A DNA stretch of 64,000 nt from Actinoallomurus soli (GCF_024055715.1 NZ_JAMXMV010000001.1:248001-312000); one strand, 5' to 3'. Shown: positions 55,601 to 63,968, numbered from the stretch's first letter. Notes: generated by a model from the letters alone, not told the origin. Numbers and translations are program-made.

Positions 55601-55691
55601 CGGCGAGATGCTGGAGGACTACCGGCGCCACGCCCGCCACGCCCGCGCCGTCGTCGAACGCGTCTTCTACGGCGACGTGGCGGGGTCGTAG
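52686..55691 (+). CDS. glnE: bifunctional glutamine synthetase adenylyltransferase/deadenylase
   Basis: 1001 residues from TTG at 52686 (GTG at 52692 is the alternative; GGAGG at 52668-52672 is rather far). Two nucleotidyltransferase domains are present. The first, GMGKCGGRELNYVSDVDVVF, is of the deadenylase type; the second, GRLGGYELGYGSDADVMYVHD, is of the adenylylase type. Each is followed by the GlnE-specific helical segment KLGPGGLRDVEF / KLGPGGLSDVEW. It modifies the Tyr of GlnA according to nitrogen status. No PII gene is nearby. GlnA, its predicted target, is 7 kb downstream. Confidence 0.95.
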   Translation: MTVSERRTESITARLARLGITDVAEAQRRLAGQRLGDDLLDVLGSAADPDLALTGLLRMLERADIQDELAADPDALRRLIAVLGVSAALGDHLARHPGHWRVLAGPTALRRPTAGELRTALLTAVGADAADPAPRAGGAEPAVALRVAYRRALLHLAGRDLTGVTDVEDVAAELADLAAAALEAGLAIARAELGEQAGTCRLAVIGMGKCGGRELNYVSDVDVVFVAEPMPGQDETAALRAATRLASGMIRACSASTAEGALWEVDAALRPEGKAGPLVRTLASHRAYYERWAKTWEFQALLKARPVAGDRELGEEYVGALAPLVWRAAERDNFVEDVQGMRRRVEEHIDPDHAGRQLKLGPGGLRDVEFAVQLLQLVHGRTDEELRGSNTLNALKKLSWGGYVGRADAAALANAYRFLRRVEHLIQLHRLRRTHLVPEDAADLRRLGRALGFRTDPVAEFTTEWRRHAREVRRLHEKLFYRPLLVAVARLPGEEARLTREAARARLEALGYTDPDGALRHLQSLTAGVSRRASIQRTLLPVMLGWFADGPDPDAGLLGFRQVSDALGTTPWYLRLLRDDVTVAERMAHVLSSSRYATDLLLRAPEAVSLLRGDAELTPRPAGALRGEALAAVGRHMSAVPVRLQLDPAADAVTALRGIRRRELLRVAVADLLGRLDVGETGEALTAIALVTIEAALRAAIEKIEMERRSPLPTRFAIVAMGRLGGYELGYGSDADVMYVHDPLPGREEEAAPAAHAVAEELRRLLALPAPDPPLVIDPGLRPEGRQGPLVRTFDSYASYYRRWSSPWESQALLRAAPVIGDEELRARFRTLIDPLRWPQGGIDDRALMEIRRLKARMEAERLPRGVDRRLHTKLGPGGLSDVEWVAQLLQLRHAYDVPELRTTRTLAALDAAAAAGLLDREDAVRLADAWRLATRIRNAVMLVRGRASDLLPTEHHRERSAVARVLGYDASGEMLEDYRRHARHARAVVERVFYGDVAGS

Positions 55692-55845
55692 GGGAGCCGG
55701 GCGCGCGGGCTCGTGAGAGAGCCGGGCCTCGCGGGTCCGTGCGGGAGCCGGGCTTCGGGGACCGGACGCACGGAAACGCCGGGCGGAGGTCAACGCATGG
55801 TCATGCCCGCACCGACGCGGGCGGCGATGCGCGAGAATCCTCGTC

Positions 55846-57372
55846 GTGATCATGAACCGGGCCGTCGCCGCCGTCGCCGTCCTCCTCCTGGCCCTCGCCG
55901 GCTGCGGCGGCGGACATCGCAGGGCCGCGGGTCCGTCCAGGGCGCCCCGATCCGCTCCCTCGCCCGCGGTGGCCGAGAACGGCAGGCCGGGGAACGCGGA
56001 CTGGAAGGTGCGCAAGACCGGCGCCGAGCACGCCATCGAGGGCTTCGCCGACCGCGTGAGCGTGCTGCCCGGCGAGTCGTTCCGGCTGTTCGTCTCCACC
56101 ACGGCCAAGGGCTATACCGTCAGCGCCTTCCGCATGGGCTGGTACGCCGGGGCCCAGGCGAGGAAGGTCTGGACCGCGCCGCCCCAGGCCGGGCGGCGGC
56201 AGGGGGCCGCGAAGACGACAGGTAAGACGCACACGGTCACCGCGTCCTGGCAGCCCTCGCTCACCGTCTCCACCCGCGGCTGGCCGGAAGGCTCCTACCT
56301 GCTGCGCCTCGACGCCGACTCGGGGGCCCAGCGGTTCGTGCCGATCACCGTACGGTCGGCGAGCACGGCGGGCAGGGTCGTGATCCTGAACGGGACGACG
56401 ACCTGGCAGGCGTACAACATGTGGGGCGGCCGGGACCTGTACCAGGGGCCGGGCGGCTTCGACGGCCGGTCCCGCGCGGTGAGCTTCGACCGCCCGTACG
56501 ACGGGAACGGCGCGGTGAAGTTCCTGGCCTTCGAACAGCCCGCCATCGCGCTCGCCGAGAAGACGGGGCTGCCCCTCGCGTACGAGACCGACAACGACCT
56601 GCACCACGACCCGCGGCTGCTCGACGGCGCACGGGCGCTGGTCACCCTCGGCCACGACGAGTACTGGTCGACCGCCATGCGCGACGAGACGACGAAGGCC
56701 CGCGACGCCGGGATGAACATCGCGTTCCTCGGGGCCAACGCGGTCAACCGGCACATCCGGTTCGAACCGACCGCCCTCGGCGCCGACCGCCTCGTCGTCT
56801 GCTACAAGAGCGCCGACGAGGACCCGATCAAGGATCCGGCGGAGAAGACCCAGGACTGGCGCCTGTCGCCCAAGCCGCGCCCGGAGAGCGCCTTGATCGG
56901 GATCATGTACACCTGCTTCCCCGCCGACGGGGCGTGGAAGGTGTACCGGCCGGACGCCTGGATGTTCGCCGGCACCGGCGCGCGCGAGGGGGAGGAGTTC
57001 CCCGGCGTGATCGGACCGGAGTCGGACGCGGTGACCTCGGGCGGCCCGACCCCGCGGCCCATCGAGGTGCTGGCCCACTCGACGATCCACTGCGGCACCT
57101 ACACGACGACCAGCGACGCGACGTATTACACGGCCAAGAGCGGGGCCGGGGTGTTCGCCACCGGGACCATGCGCTGGGTCTGCTCGATGCGCGGACGGGC
57201 CTGCGGCCACGGGGTGACCGGCAAGGCGGCGTCCTTCGTGTCCAAGGTCACCGAGAACGTCCTGCGCGCCTTCGCCGCCGGTCCGGCCGGCCGGGCCCAC
57301 CCGGTACGCGACAACCTCGGGAAGATCCGGCCGGCCAAGACCGGTCTGGCGCAGGGCGCGGACCTGGACTGA
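55846..57372 (+). CDS. lipoprotein with N,N-dimethylformamidase beta-subunit-like domain
   Basis: 508 residues. The signal ends in LALAGC (lipobox). From about residue 40 the protein matches the DmfB-like C-terminal family: FRMGWYAGA, WQAYNMWGGRDLY, LAYETDNDLH, LGHDEYWS and GIMYTCFPADG. The reference enzyme hydrolyses dimethylformamide, but most relatives are of unknown substrate. Several conserved Cys (CGTYT, CSMRGRACG) may form disulfides outside the cell. Start is GTG at 55846 or ATG at 55852. It is 154 bp after glnE and ends 30 bp before a convergent gene. Confidence 0.75.
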   Translation: MIMNRAVAAVAVLLLALAGCGGGHRRAAGPSRAPRSAPSPAVAENGRPGNADWKVRKTGAEHAIEGFADRVSVLPGESFRLFVSTTAKGYTVSAFRMGWYAGAQARKVWTAPPQAGRRQGAAKTTGKTHTVTASWQPSLTVSTRGWPEGSYLLRLDADSGAQRFVPITVRSASTAGRVVILNGTTTWQAYNMWGGRDLYQGPGGFDGRSRAVSFDRPYDGNGAVKFLAFEQPAIALAEKTGLPLAYETDNDLHHDPRLLDGARALVTLGHDEYWSTAMRDETTKARDAGMNIAFLGANAVNRHIRFEPTALGADRLVVCYKSADEDPIKDPAEKTQDWRLSPKPRPESALIGIMYTCFPADGAWKVYRPDAWMFAGTGAREGEEFPGVIGPESDAVTSGGPTPRPIEVLAHSTIHCGTYTTTSDATYYTAKSGAGVFATGTMRWVCSMRGRACGHGVTGKAASFVSKVTENVLRAFAAGPAGRAHPVRDNLGKIRPAKTGLAQGADLD

Positions 57373-57402
57373 GGCGTGGACGGGAGGCGGAGCGTGGCGC
57401 GG

Positions 57403-58233
57403 TCAGTTGACCGTCGAGCCGCCCGTGTCGGTGGAGAAGACGCGGGAGACCGGGCCGAGGCGCGGGACCACGACCCGTACCGTCCGGGTCGCGGCGTATC
57501 CGACGCCCAGGGTGACCACGCCGCCGATGGCGTCGAGCACGTAGTGATTGGCCGTCCCCAGGATCACGAACACGGTCGCGGCGGGATAGCAGTACGCCAG
57601 CCACCGGAACCGGCTGGGCCGCGCCAGGTCGGCGATGGCGATCGCGCACCACAGGGACCACCCCGTGTGCAGCGACGGCATGGCGGCGTACTGGTTGGAC
57701 ACCGAGGCGACCGGCGAGGCGCTGGACTCGTACAGGCCGGTGGTGTGGAACGAGAGCACCGTGTCGACGAACCCGGGGATCATGCGCGGCGGCGCCAGCG
57801 GGTACAGCCAGAACCCGACGAGGGCGAGCACCGTGGTCGCGAAGATCAACCGCCGGTAGAACACGTAGCGGTCCGCATGGCGCACGTAGAGCCAGACGAG
57901 CACGCCGATCGTGATGATGAAGTGGAGGCTCGAGTAGTAGTAGTTCGCGCTCACTCCGAGCCAGCGCTCGTCCGTGAACAGCCGGTTGATCGACAGCTCG
58001 ACGTTCAGGTGGAGCAGGCGCTCCAGGTGGAGGATGTCGTGCCCGCGGCTCAGCGCCGCCGTGTGGTTGCGCGGCACGAGATCGCGCACCAGGGAGTAGG
58101 CGCCGTAACAGAGGGCGATGAGCAGAATCTCGCGATAGAACCGGGGGCGCCCGGCGGCGCGCCCGCCGGCCTGCTCCCCCGTCAGGTCGCCCGTGGCGAC
58201 CGGCACCACGGCCGACCTTGACATGATCCCCAT
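57403..58233 (-). CDS. PAP2-family membrane phosphatase (Aur1/Ipt1-like)
   Basis: 276 residues, about six hydrophobic helices. The second and third PAP2 motifs are visible: SLHTGWSLWC and TANHYVLDAIGG, with YPLAPPRMIPG before them as in inositolphosphotransferase-like members. It should cleave or transfer a phospholipid headgroup at the outer side of the membrane. It starts 4 bp after the stop of its paralogue, so the two are co-transcribed. Two ATGs lie in the first four codons; the first is used here. Confidence 0.85.
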   Translation of the reverse strand: MGIMSRSAVVPVATGDLTGEQAGGRAAGRPRFYREILLIALCYGAYSLVRDLVPRNHTAALSRGHDILHLERLLHLNVELSINRLFTDERWLGVSANYYYSSLHFIITIGVLVWLYVRHADRYVFYRRLIFATTVLALVGFWLYPLAPPRMIPGFVDTVLSFHTTGLYESSASPVASVSNQYAAMPSLHTGWSLWCAIAIADLARPSRFRWLAYCYPAATVFVILGTANHYVLDAIGGVVTLGVGYAATRTVRVVVPRLGPVSRVFSTDTGGSTVN

Positions 58234-58237
58234 GTTC

Positions 58238-59071
58238 TCAGATCGAATCGGGTGACCCGTCGGTATTGCTTGTCTTGTTTGTCACTTTGTGATCTTTCAT
58301 CGGTCCGATCCTCGTCATCTTCGCCAGGGGAAGCCTGCCGATGAGCAGCGCGGACGCGGTGATCACAACACCCGCCGCCGCGTCCACCACGTAATGATTG
58401 GCGGTCGAGAAGATCACCAGAATTGTCACGACCGGGTAAAGCGCGGCGATCGCCCGTACCCAGGGACGCTTCGAAAGCGTCACGACCGCGATCGCGCACC
58501 ACAATGCCCATCCGGCGTGCATTGACGGCATCGCCGCGAACTGATTGGTCAGCGAACCGGCCTCCGGCGACGAATAGAGGCCGAAGCTGTGCAGCGCCAC
58601 CACCGGGTCGACGAAGCCGCGGCCGCCGAGGAAACGCGGTGGCGCCAGCGGGTACAGCCAGAAGCCGAGCAGCGCGATCCCGGTGGCGACCATCAGGGCC
58701 GCGCGCAGCCGGCGGAAGTGCTCCGGCCGCCGCCGGTAGAGCCACACGAGCACGGTCAGGGTGACCGCGAAGTGGGCGGTGGCGTAGAACCAGTTCGCCA
58801 CCTTGGCCACTGACGGCGTCCGCAGGAGCGCGTGGTTGAGGTCCAGCTCGACGTCGATGCCCAGCGCGTGCTCCAGCCGCAGAACCTGTGACGCGTGCGC
58901 GTACGCCATCGTCTCGTCGTGCGGGATCAGCAGCCGGACCAGCGTGTACGCGCAGTAGAAGGCGGCGGCCAGCGCGAGCTCGCGCCAGAGCCGGAGCGCC
59001 GGCGAGCGTACGGACGAGGCGGTGGGCTGCTTGTCGACGGGACGGGGACGGGGGGCGGCTAGCTGGGCCAT
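58238..59071 (-). CDS. PAP2-family membrane phosphatase (Aur1/Ipt1-like), paralogue
   Basis: About 277 residues from the ATG at 59071, or 290 from 59110. Same layout as the next gene: motifs SMHAGWALWC and TANHYVVDAAAG, and YPLAPPRFLGG. Six helices. Divergence between the copies is considerable, especially at the ends, so the duplication is not recent. Both lie in one transcript. Substrates may be lipid phosphates of the mannoside/arabinan route or of teichoic-acid-like polymers (inference). Confidence 0.82.
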   Translation of the reverse strand: MAQLAAPRPRPVDKQPTASSVRSPALRLWRELALAAAFYCAYTLVRLLIPHDETMAYAHASQVLRLEHALGIDVELDLNHALLRTPSVAKVANWFYATAHFAVTLTVLVWLYRRRPEHFRRLRAALMVATGIALLGFWLYPLAPPRFLGGRGFVDPVVALHSFGLYSSPEAGSLTNQFAAMPSMHAGWALWCAIAVVTLSKRPWVRAIAALYPVVTILVIFSTANHYVVDAAAGVVITASALLIGRLPLAKMTRIGPMKDHKVTNKTSNTDGSPDSI

Positions 59072-59383
59072 GCTGTCAATCTTCGACGAGCCGCATCCCT
59101 TTGTGATCATCTTCAGGAATGGTCTGCGACTCGCACCAGGAGACTATGCGCCTAGTCCTCAGGGGGGATGCCGTCTCCACCGGGTCCCACGGGATCACGA
59201 CCAGCGTAAGCCACGTTCGCGTGTGCCGGGAACGCCGATCCGGCCGCCGCCCCGGCGGCGCCCGCGGGCACCGGCCGGGCCGGGACGCCCGGTGACGACG
59301 GGTCACCGGGCGGTGTGCCGCTGCGGCGTCCCGGCCCTCGCCGATCAGGGCCCGACCGGGTGTGCGCGCGGTTCACAGGCCGG
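59072..59383. other. 312-bp gap between PAP2 and OsmC genes
   Basis: Between the PAP2 start (59071) and the OsmC stop. It holds an 11-bp perfect hairpin (59286-59296 with 59302-59312, 5-base loop) that probably ends the osmC transcript. Promoter elements of the PAP2 pair are expected here but not identified. No gene is supported. Confidence 0.45.
59286..59312 (-). terminator. terminator after osmC-like gene
   Basis: CGCCCGGTGAC / GTCACCGGGCG, 11-bp perfect stem, 5-base loop, about 70 bp downstream of the OsmC-like stop. Confidence 0.5.
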
Positions 59384-59791
59384 TCAGGACAGCGGGGGCA
59401 GCACCTGCTCGGAGGGGGTGCCCTCGCGGAGCGCGCGGCCGACCGTGCAGTGGTTCTCGTGCACGCGGTGCGCGACCTCGGTGAAGATCTGCGGCGCCTT
59501 GTCGTCGCCCTCCGGGAACTCGACGTCGTACGTGACGGTGATCGTGCCGAGCTTGGTCGGCGCGACCTTCTCGGCCTCCACGCGCGCGGCGAGCCTGACG
59601 AGCCGGTGACCGCGTTTGGCGGTGAGCGGCTCGACCGTCACGATCTCACAGCCGCCCAGCGCGGCCAGCAGCAGTTCGACGGGGGTGAAGACCCCGTCCT
59701 CATCGGAGCCCCCGACGGCCACCTCCGCGCCGCGGTCGTTCCGGGCGACGAAGCCTCCGTCGTCGGTGCGCTCCACCCGAACCGAAGCCAT
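59384..59791 (-). CDS. OsmC-family peroxiredoxin-like protein
   Basis: 135 residues from the ATG at 59791, with AGAGGAGG upstream. It has the OsmC arrangement: TPVELLLAALGGCEIVTV with the first redox Cys near residue 49, and VHENHCTVGRAL with the second Cys near 112. OsmC-type proteins reduce organic hydroperoxides or are stress-induced. Many short actinobacterial members are uncharacterised. It lies 26 bp downstream of the HAD-like gene. Confidence 0.88.
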   Translation of the reverse strand: MASVRVERTDDGGFVARNDRGAEVAVGGSDEDGVFTPVELLLAALGGCEIVTVEPLTAKRGHRLVRLAARVEAEKVAPTKLGTITVTYDVEFPEGDDKAPQIFTEVAHRVHENHCTVGRALREGTPSEQVLPPLS

Positions 59792-59817
59792 GGTGCCTCC
59801 TCTGTAGGTCGCTGTGC

Positions 59818-60318
59818 CTAACCATGGTCCCGGACGAGTTGTTCCAGCCAGGTACGGGCCTGGTCCACATGCGTCTCGGCCAGCCCGTGCAGCGGATCCA
59901 CCGGCACGATGAGGTACGGGCCCAGCCCGTCCTCTCCGGCGAGGGCCTCCGGCACGTCCGGTTCGTCCTCCAGCCAGACGAACGGCCGTTCGCCCACCCA
60001 GGCGGCCACGTGCCGGGCCTTCCACGCTCCGAGGGAGAACTCCGGATCGTGGCGGGGGATCGGGACGTACCGCAGGGTGGACGGCAGCCCGATCCGCGGG
60101 CTGATCCAGTCGTTCGCCGCGTCCCTCCAGTAACTCGCCCAGACGATCTCCGCGCCGGTGGCGGCCGCGAGGCCGGTCAGGAGCGGTCCGTGCAGCGGGT
60201 TGAGCAGCAGCCGGTAGACCACCCCGTCGGGGGAGGCCCGGTACCGCTGATAGCCGGGGGAGCGTTGCAGGGGATTGAGAACACCGTCCACGTCGAGCAG
60301 CACCAGCGGCGTGTCCAT
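59818..60318 (-). CDS. HAD-like hydrolase domain protein
   Basis: 166 residues. The first HAD motif is LVLLDVDGVLNP near the start, with nucleophile Asp9 and Asp11; WASYWRDAANDW supplies a motif II-like strand and WLEDEPDVPE a motif IV-like acidic pair. The small cap and short length match the actinobacterial 'HAD domain-containing protein' group of unknown function. It is followed by osmC with a 26-bp gap and preceded by about 100 bp from the arsC gene. Confidence 0.78.
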   Translation of the reverse strand: MDTPLVLLDVDGVLNPLQRSPGYQRYRASPDGVVYRLLLNPLHGPLLTGLAAATGAEIVWASYWRDAANDWISPRIGLPSTLRYVPIPRHDPEFSLGAWKARHVAAWVGERPFVWLEDEPDVPEALAGEDGLGPYLIVPVDPLHGLAETHVDQARTWLEQLVRDHG

Positions 60319-60418
60319 GCATCGGACGCTATGTCAGCCGATGCGCTCCGGCCAGTGGTCGGCGGGAGAAATGATCGATCAAATTTCATTTTCCCGTGCG
60401 GGGGCCGAGGCCCGCCCG

Positions 60419-61366
60419 TCAGGAGATCCCGGTCGCGGCGCTGCGCCGTTCGATGAGGACGACGTCGCGCCAGCGGTCGTGGTGCCGGCCGAGACGCTCC
60501 CGGACGCCGACGGTACGGAACCCGGCCTTGGCGTGCAGCCGCAGGCTGGCCGTGTTCTCCGGGAAGACGCCCGACTGGATCGTCCAGATCCCGTCGGCCT
60601 CCGTCGAGTCGATGAGCGCCCGCAGGAGCGCGGAGGCGATGCCGCGGCCGCAGTGGTCGGGGTGGACGTACACGCTGTGCTCGACGACGCCCGCGTAGAC
60701 GCAACGGCCGGACACCGCGGTGACGGCCACCCAGCCGAGGATCCGGCCCGTGGCCGTGTCCGCGGCGACGTGCCGGTGCGCCGGCAGCCTGGCCCGGTCG
60801 AAGGCGTCCCACGTCGGAGCCTCGGTCTCGAAGCTGGCGTCGCCGCCGTCGAGACCCGCCTGATAGATCGCCAGGACCTCGCCGGCGTCCTCGCTCCGCA
60901 TCGGCCGGATCGTGACGCCCGGCGGAACGGGAGCCCGGCCGTCCGGCGGCGCCACCGCACCGAGGAGCTCGTCCAGCAGGGCACGGACGCGGCGGTCGAT
61001 CTCCTCGCGGATCGGCCGGATCTCGTCGGCGGACCGTCCCGCCGGATCGGGGAGCCGCCAGTCGAGGTACCGCTTGCCGGGAAGGACCGGGCAGGCGTCA
61101 CCGCAACCCATGGTGACCACCACGTCGGCCGCCCGGACCGTGTCGCCGGTCAGCGCCTTGGGGGACCGCGCGGACAGGTCGATGCCGAGCTCACCCATCA
61201 CCTGGACGACGGCCGGGTTGATCTCCGAGGCGGGCGCGGAGCCGGCGGAGCGGACGCGCACCCGCCCGGCGGCGTGGTGTTCGAGCAGGGCGGCGGCCAT
61301 CTGGGAGCGTCCGGCGTTGTGCACGCAGACGAACAGCACCTCGGGGATCTCGGGCACGTCCGTCAC
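60419..61366 (-). CDS. arsC: arsenate reductase fused to a GNAT N-acetyltransferase
   Basis: 315 residues from the GTG at 61366, which overlaps the arsR stop by four bases (GTGA). Residues 9-135 are a low-molecular-weight-phosphatase-type arsenate reductase: VCVHNAGRS with catalytic Cys14, and TMGCGDACPV with Cys88 and Cys92. Residues 150-315 are a GNAT with acetyl-CoA loop HCGRGIA (238-244), of the phosphinothricin/arsinothricin acetyltransferase shape (EHSVYVHPDHCGRGIA). So arsenate is reduced to arsenite, and an arsenical such as arsinothricin may be acetylated; the second function is inferred from the context and family. Confidence 0.85.
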   Translation of the reverse strand: MTDVPEIPEVLFVCVHNAGRSQMAAALLEHHAAGRVRVRSAGSAPASEINPAVVQVMGELGIDLSARSPKALTGDTVRAADVVVTMGCGDACPVLPGKRYLDWRLPDPAGRSADEIRPIREEIDRRVRALLDELLGAVAPPDGRAPVPPGVTIRPMRSEDAGEVLAIYQAGLDGGDASFETEAPTWDAFDRARLPAHRHVAADTATGRILGWVAVTAVSGRCVYAGVVEHSVYVHPDHCGRGIASALLRALIDSTEADGIWTIQSGVFPENTASLRLHAKAGFRTVGVRERLGRHHDRWRDVVLIERRSAATGIS

Positions 61367-61749
61367 CCCTCCACCGCGCCGAACGCGTGCCGGGGCCGCA
61401 GGAGCGCCGACAGCCGTGTCAGCGCGGTCGGGTTGATCCAGTAGTAGACCCAGGTGCCCCGGCGCTCGGAGTCGATCAGACCGGCCTGCTTGAGCACCTT
61501 GAGGTGATGCGAGATCGTCGGCGCCGTCAGCTCGAAGGCCGACGTCAGGTCGCAGACGCACGCCTCCCCGCCGTCATGGCAGGCGATCAGCGACAGCAGG
61601 CGCAACCGGACCGGGTCGGCGAGCGCCTTGAACAGCGGTGCCAGGTCCTCGGCCTCACCGGCGGTCAGCGGCTCGCACGCCAGCGGCGCGCAGCACGCGC
61701 CCGCGTCGGCCTCCGACACGTCGAGCAGCGACAGCCCCTTCTTCGACAT
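61363..61749 (-). CDS. arsR: ArsR/SmtB family arsenic-responsive repressor
   Basis: 128 residues from the ATG at 61749. The winged helix is LTAPTISHHLKVLKQAGLID. Candidate arsenite-binding cysteines are CC at 19-20, Cys25, and the alpha3-like ACVC at 63-66. It should leave its operator when As(III) or related thiophilic metal binds. It is divergent from the CadI-like gene, with a perfect 10-bp palindrome at 61801-61824 in the gap, and it is translationally coupled to arsC. Confidence 0.9.
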   Translation of the reverse strand: MSKKGLSLLDVSEADAGACCAPLACEPLTAGEAEDLAPLFKALADPVRLRLLSLIACHDGGEACVCDLTSAFELTAPTISHHLKVLKQAGLIDSERRGTWVYYWINPTALTRLSALLRPRHAFGAVEG

Positions 61750-61800
61750 GTTTCTAATTTGACACACGTCTATGCAGCATCGCAAACTGACGGCGCGGGG

Positions 61801-61824
61801 CTGATTAGATGATTATCTAATCAG
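61801..61824. promoter_or_regulatory. ArsR operator candidate, perfect palindrome
   Basis: CTGATTAGAT / ATCTAATCAG with a 4-base spacer, a perfect 10-bp inverted repeat 40 bp before cadI and 52 bp before arsR. Its AT-rich form and divergent position are typical of ArsR sites. Confidence 0.8.
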
Positions 61825-61864
61825 CGCTCCCGTCGCTCGCCCCGACCCGTGGAAGGACCATCCG

Positions 61865-62308
61865 ATGTCCCGTATCCAGCTCGCCCTGCGCGTCGCCGAC
61901 CTGGAGGCCTCCGTCGCCTTCTACACCCGGCTCTTCGGTGCCGAGCCCGCCAAGCGCCGACCCGGCTACGCCAACTTCGCCATCGCCGAGCCCCCGCTGA
62001 AGCTGGTCCTGATCGAGGGCGAGACGGGCGAGGAGACGCGGATGGATCACCTCGGGGTCGAGGTCGAGCACACCGGCCAGGTCGCGGCCGCGGCCGAGCG
62101 CCTCAAGGAGGCCGGCCTGGCGACGGTCGAGGAGGCCGACACGGCCTGCTGCTACGCGGTGCAGGACAAGGTCTGGGTGCGCGGCCCCGGCTCCGAGCCG
62201 TGGGAGGTCTACGTCGTCAAGGCCGACGCCGACACCCTCGAGAGGCCCACCGGCTCGACCTGCTGCCTCCCCGCCACCGGCGAGTCCCGGGCCGCCCCCG
62301 GCCGCTGA
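61865..62308 (+). CDS. cadI: ArsI/CadI family metalloenzyme
   Basis: 147 residues of the vicinal-oxygen-chelate fold. It starts MSRIQLALRV, continues YANFAIAEPPLKLVL, has DHLGVEVE (His62), CC at 95-96 (ACCYAVQDKVW) and E114 in PWEVY, exactly the CadI/ArsI pattern. ArsI is a C-As bond lyase; the M. tuberculosis-type CadI is induced by cadmium. Gln5 stands where ArsI has a metal-ligand His, so it is CadI-like rather than proven ArsI. An extra CC near the C-terminus (STCCLP) could bind metal. Divergent from arsR and under the same palindrome. Confidence 0.88.
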   Translation: MSRIQLALRVADLEASVAFYTRLFGAEPAKRRPGYANFAIAEPPLKLVLIEGETGEETRMDHLGVEVEHTGQVAAAAERLKEAGLATVEEADTACCYAVQDKVWVRGPGSEPWEVYVVKADADTLERPTGSTCCLPATGESRAAPGR

Positions 62309-62354
62309 AGGCCGGAGCGCCGGAACCGATCGTCGCCCGGTCCGTGAAACGGAC

Positions 62355-62390
62355 GAGCGCCCCGCCACCGGAACCGGTGGCGGGGCGCTC
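62355..62390. terminator. 17-bp perfect-stem bidirectional terminator
   Basis: 62355-62371 (GAGCGCCCCGCCACCGG) pairs perfectly with 62374-62390. It lies between convergent cadI and glnA, 47 bp after cadI and 18 bp before the glnA stop. Confidence 0.75.
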
Positions 62391-62407
62391 GCTCGGCGTC
62401 CGCGGGA

Positions 62408-63832
62408 TCAGACGTCGTAGTACAGCTCGAACTCGTGCGGGTGCGGGCGGAGCCGGATCGGGTCCAGCTCGTTCTCGCGCTTGTAGGCGATCCACGTCTC
62501 GATGAGGTCCGGCGTGAACACGCCGCCCTCGAGGAGGTAGTCGTGGTCGGCCTCGAGCGCGTTCAGGACCGCCTCCAGCGAGCCCGGGACCTGCGGGATG
62601 TTGCGCGCCTCCTCGGGCGGCAGCTCGTACAGGTCCTTGTCCACCGGCTCCGCCGGCTCGACCTTGTTCTTGATGCCGTCGAGGCCGGCCATCAGCATGG
62701 CCGAGAACGCGAGGTACGGGTTGGCGGACGGGTCCGGAACGCGGAACTCCAGGCGCTTGGCCTTGGGGTTCGACCCGGTGATCGGGATCCGGACGCAGGC
62801 CGAGCGGTTCCGCTGGGAGTACACCAGGTTGACCGGCGCCTCGTAGCCCGGGACCAGGCGGTGGAAGGAGTTCACCGTCGGGTTGGTGAAGGCCAGCAGC
62901 GACGGGGCGTGCTTGAGCAGGCCGCCGATGTAGTAGCGCGCGGTGTCGGACAGGCCCGCGTAGCCGACCTCGTCGTAGAAGAGCGGCGAGCCGTCCTTCC
63001 ACAGCGACTGGTGGCAGTGCATGCCGGAGCCGTTGTCACCGAAGATCGGCTTGGGCATGAAGGTGACGGTCTTGCCGTGCTGCCGGGCGACGCTCTTGAT
63101 GATGTACTTGTAGAGCATCATCTTGTCGGCCATGGTCAGCAGCGTGTCGAACCTGATGTCGATCTCCGCCTGACCGGCGGTGCCGACCTCGTGGTGCTGC
63201 ATCTCGGTCTCGATGCCGCACTCGATGAGCTGCCGGACCATCTCCGAGCGCAGGTCGGTGAAGTGGTCCATCGGCGGGACCGGGAAGTAGCCGCCCTTGA
63301 ACCGCGGCTTGTACCCGAGGTTGCCGCCGTCCTCCTTGCGGCCGGTGTTCCACGCGCCCTCGATGGAGTCGATGTGGAAGTACGACTCGTGCGCCTTCGT
63401 CTCGAAGCGCACGTCGTCGAAGATGTAGAACTCCGCCTCCGGGCCGAAGAACGCCGTGTCCGCGATGCCGGTGCCGCGCAGGTAGTCCTCCGCCTTGCGG
63501 GCGACGTTGCGCGGGTCGCGGGTGTACGGCTCGCCGGTCAGCGGGTCGTGGACGAAGAAATTGAGGTTCAGCGTCTTGTGCTGGCGGAACGGGTCGACCA
63601 CAGCCGTCGACGGGTCCGGCAGCAGCAGCATGTCCGACTCGTGGATCTCCTGGAACCCACGGATGGACGAACCGTCGAACATCAGCCCGTCGGTGAAGAC
63701 GTTCTCTCCGAAGTTCTCCACCGGGAACGTGAAGTGCTGCGTGGTGCCGGGCAGATCCGTGAACCTGCAATCGACGAACTGCACCCCTTCGTTCCTGATG
63801 AAGTTCAGGACCTCTTCGGCGTTGTTGAACAT
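62408..63832 (-). CDS. glnA: glutamine synthetase, type I (GSI-beta)
   Basis: 474 residues. It makes glutamine from glutamate, ammonia and ATP. GS signature segments are all present: [49 protein letters not shown] and [17 protein letters not shown]. The adenylylation site is Tyr in [11 protein letters not shown], so it is controlled by GlnE. AAGGAGG lies just upstream of the ATG at 63832, and a four-half-site GlnR box 50-87 bp upstream gives transcriptional control by nitrogen. Confidence 0.97.
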   Translation of the reverse strand: MFNNAEEVLNFIRNEGVQFVDCRFTDLPGTTQHFTFPVENFGENVFTDGLMFDGSSIRGFQEIHESDMLLLPDPSTAVVDPFRQHKTLNLNFFVHDPLTGEPYTRDPRNVARKAEDYLRGTGIADTAFFGPEAEFYIFDDVRFETKAHESYFHIDSIEGAWNTGRKEDGGNLGYKPRFKGGYFPVPPMDHFTDLRSEMVRQLIECGIETEMQHHEVGTAGQAEIDIRFDTLLTMADKMMLYKYIIKSVARQHGKTVTFMPKPIFGDNGSGMHCHQSLWKDGSPLFYDEVGYAGLSDTARYYIGGLLKHAPSLLAFTNPTVNSFHRLVPGYEAPVNLVYSQRNRSACVRIPITGSNPKAKRLEFRVPDPSANPYLAFSAMLMAGLDGIKNKVEPAEPVDKDLYELPPEEARNIPQVPGSLEAVLNALEADHDYLLEGGVFTPDLIETWIAYKRENELDPIRLRPHPHEFELYYDV

Positions 63833-63881
63833 CCAACCTCCTTGGGGCGCTCTAGTGCGGTTAGAACGTTAGGTGCCCGCC

Positions 63882-63919
63882 GTTTCCGACCCGTGTCCCA
63901 TGTGTTTCGCGTGTGTTAC
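63882..63919 (-). promoter_or_regulatory. GlnR box upstream of glnA
   Basis: Read on the minus strand, four 5-bp half-sites GTAAC, GAAAC, GACAC and GAAAC are each spaced by exactly 6 bp (63915-63919, 63904-63908, 63893-63897, 63882-63886). This is the a-b-a-b arrangement of actinobacterial GlnR boxes (gTnAc-n6-GaAAc). Confidence 0.85.
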
Positions 63920-63968
63920 GGCCACCCTGGAACCGTTCGAACGCGGTTCGGCGGATAGCTTTGGGGGT

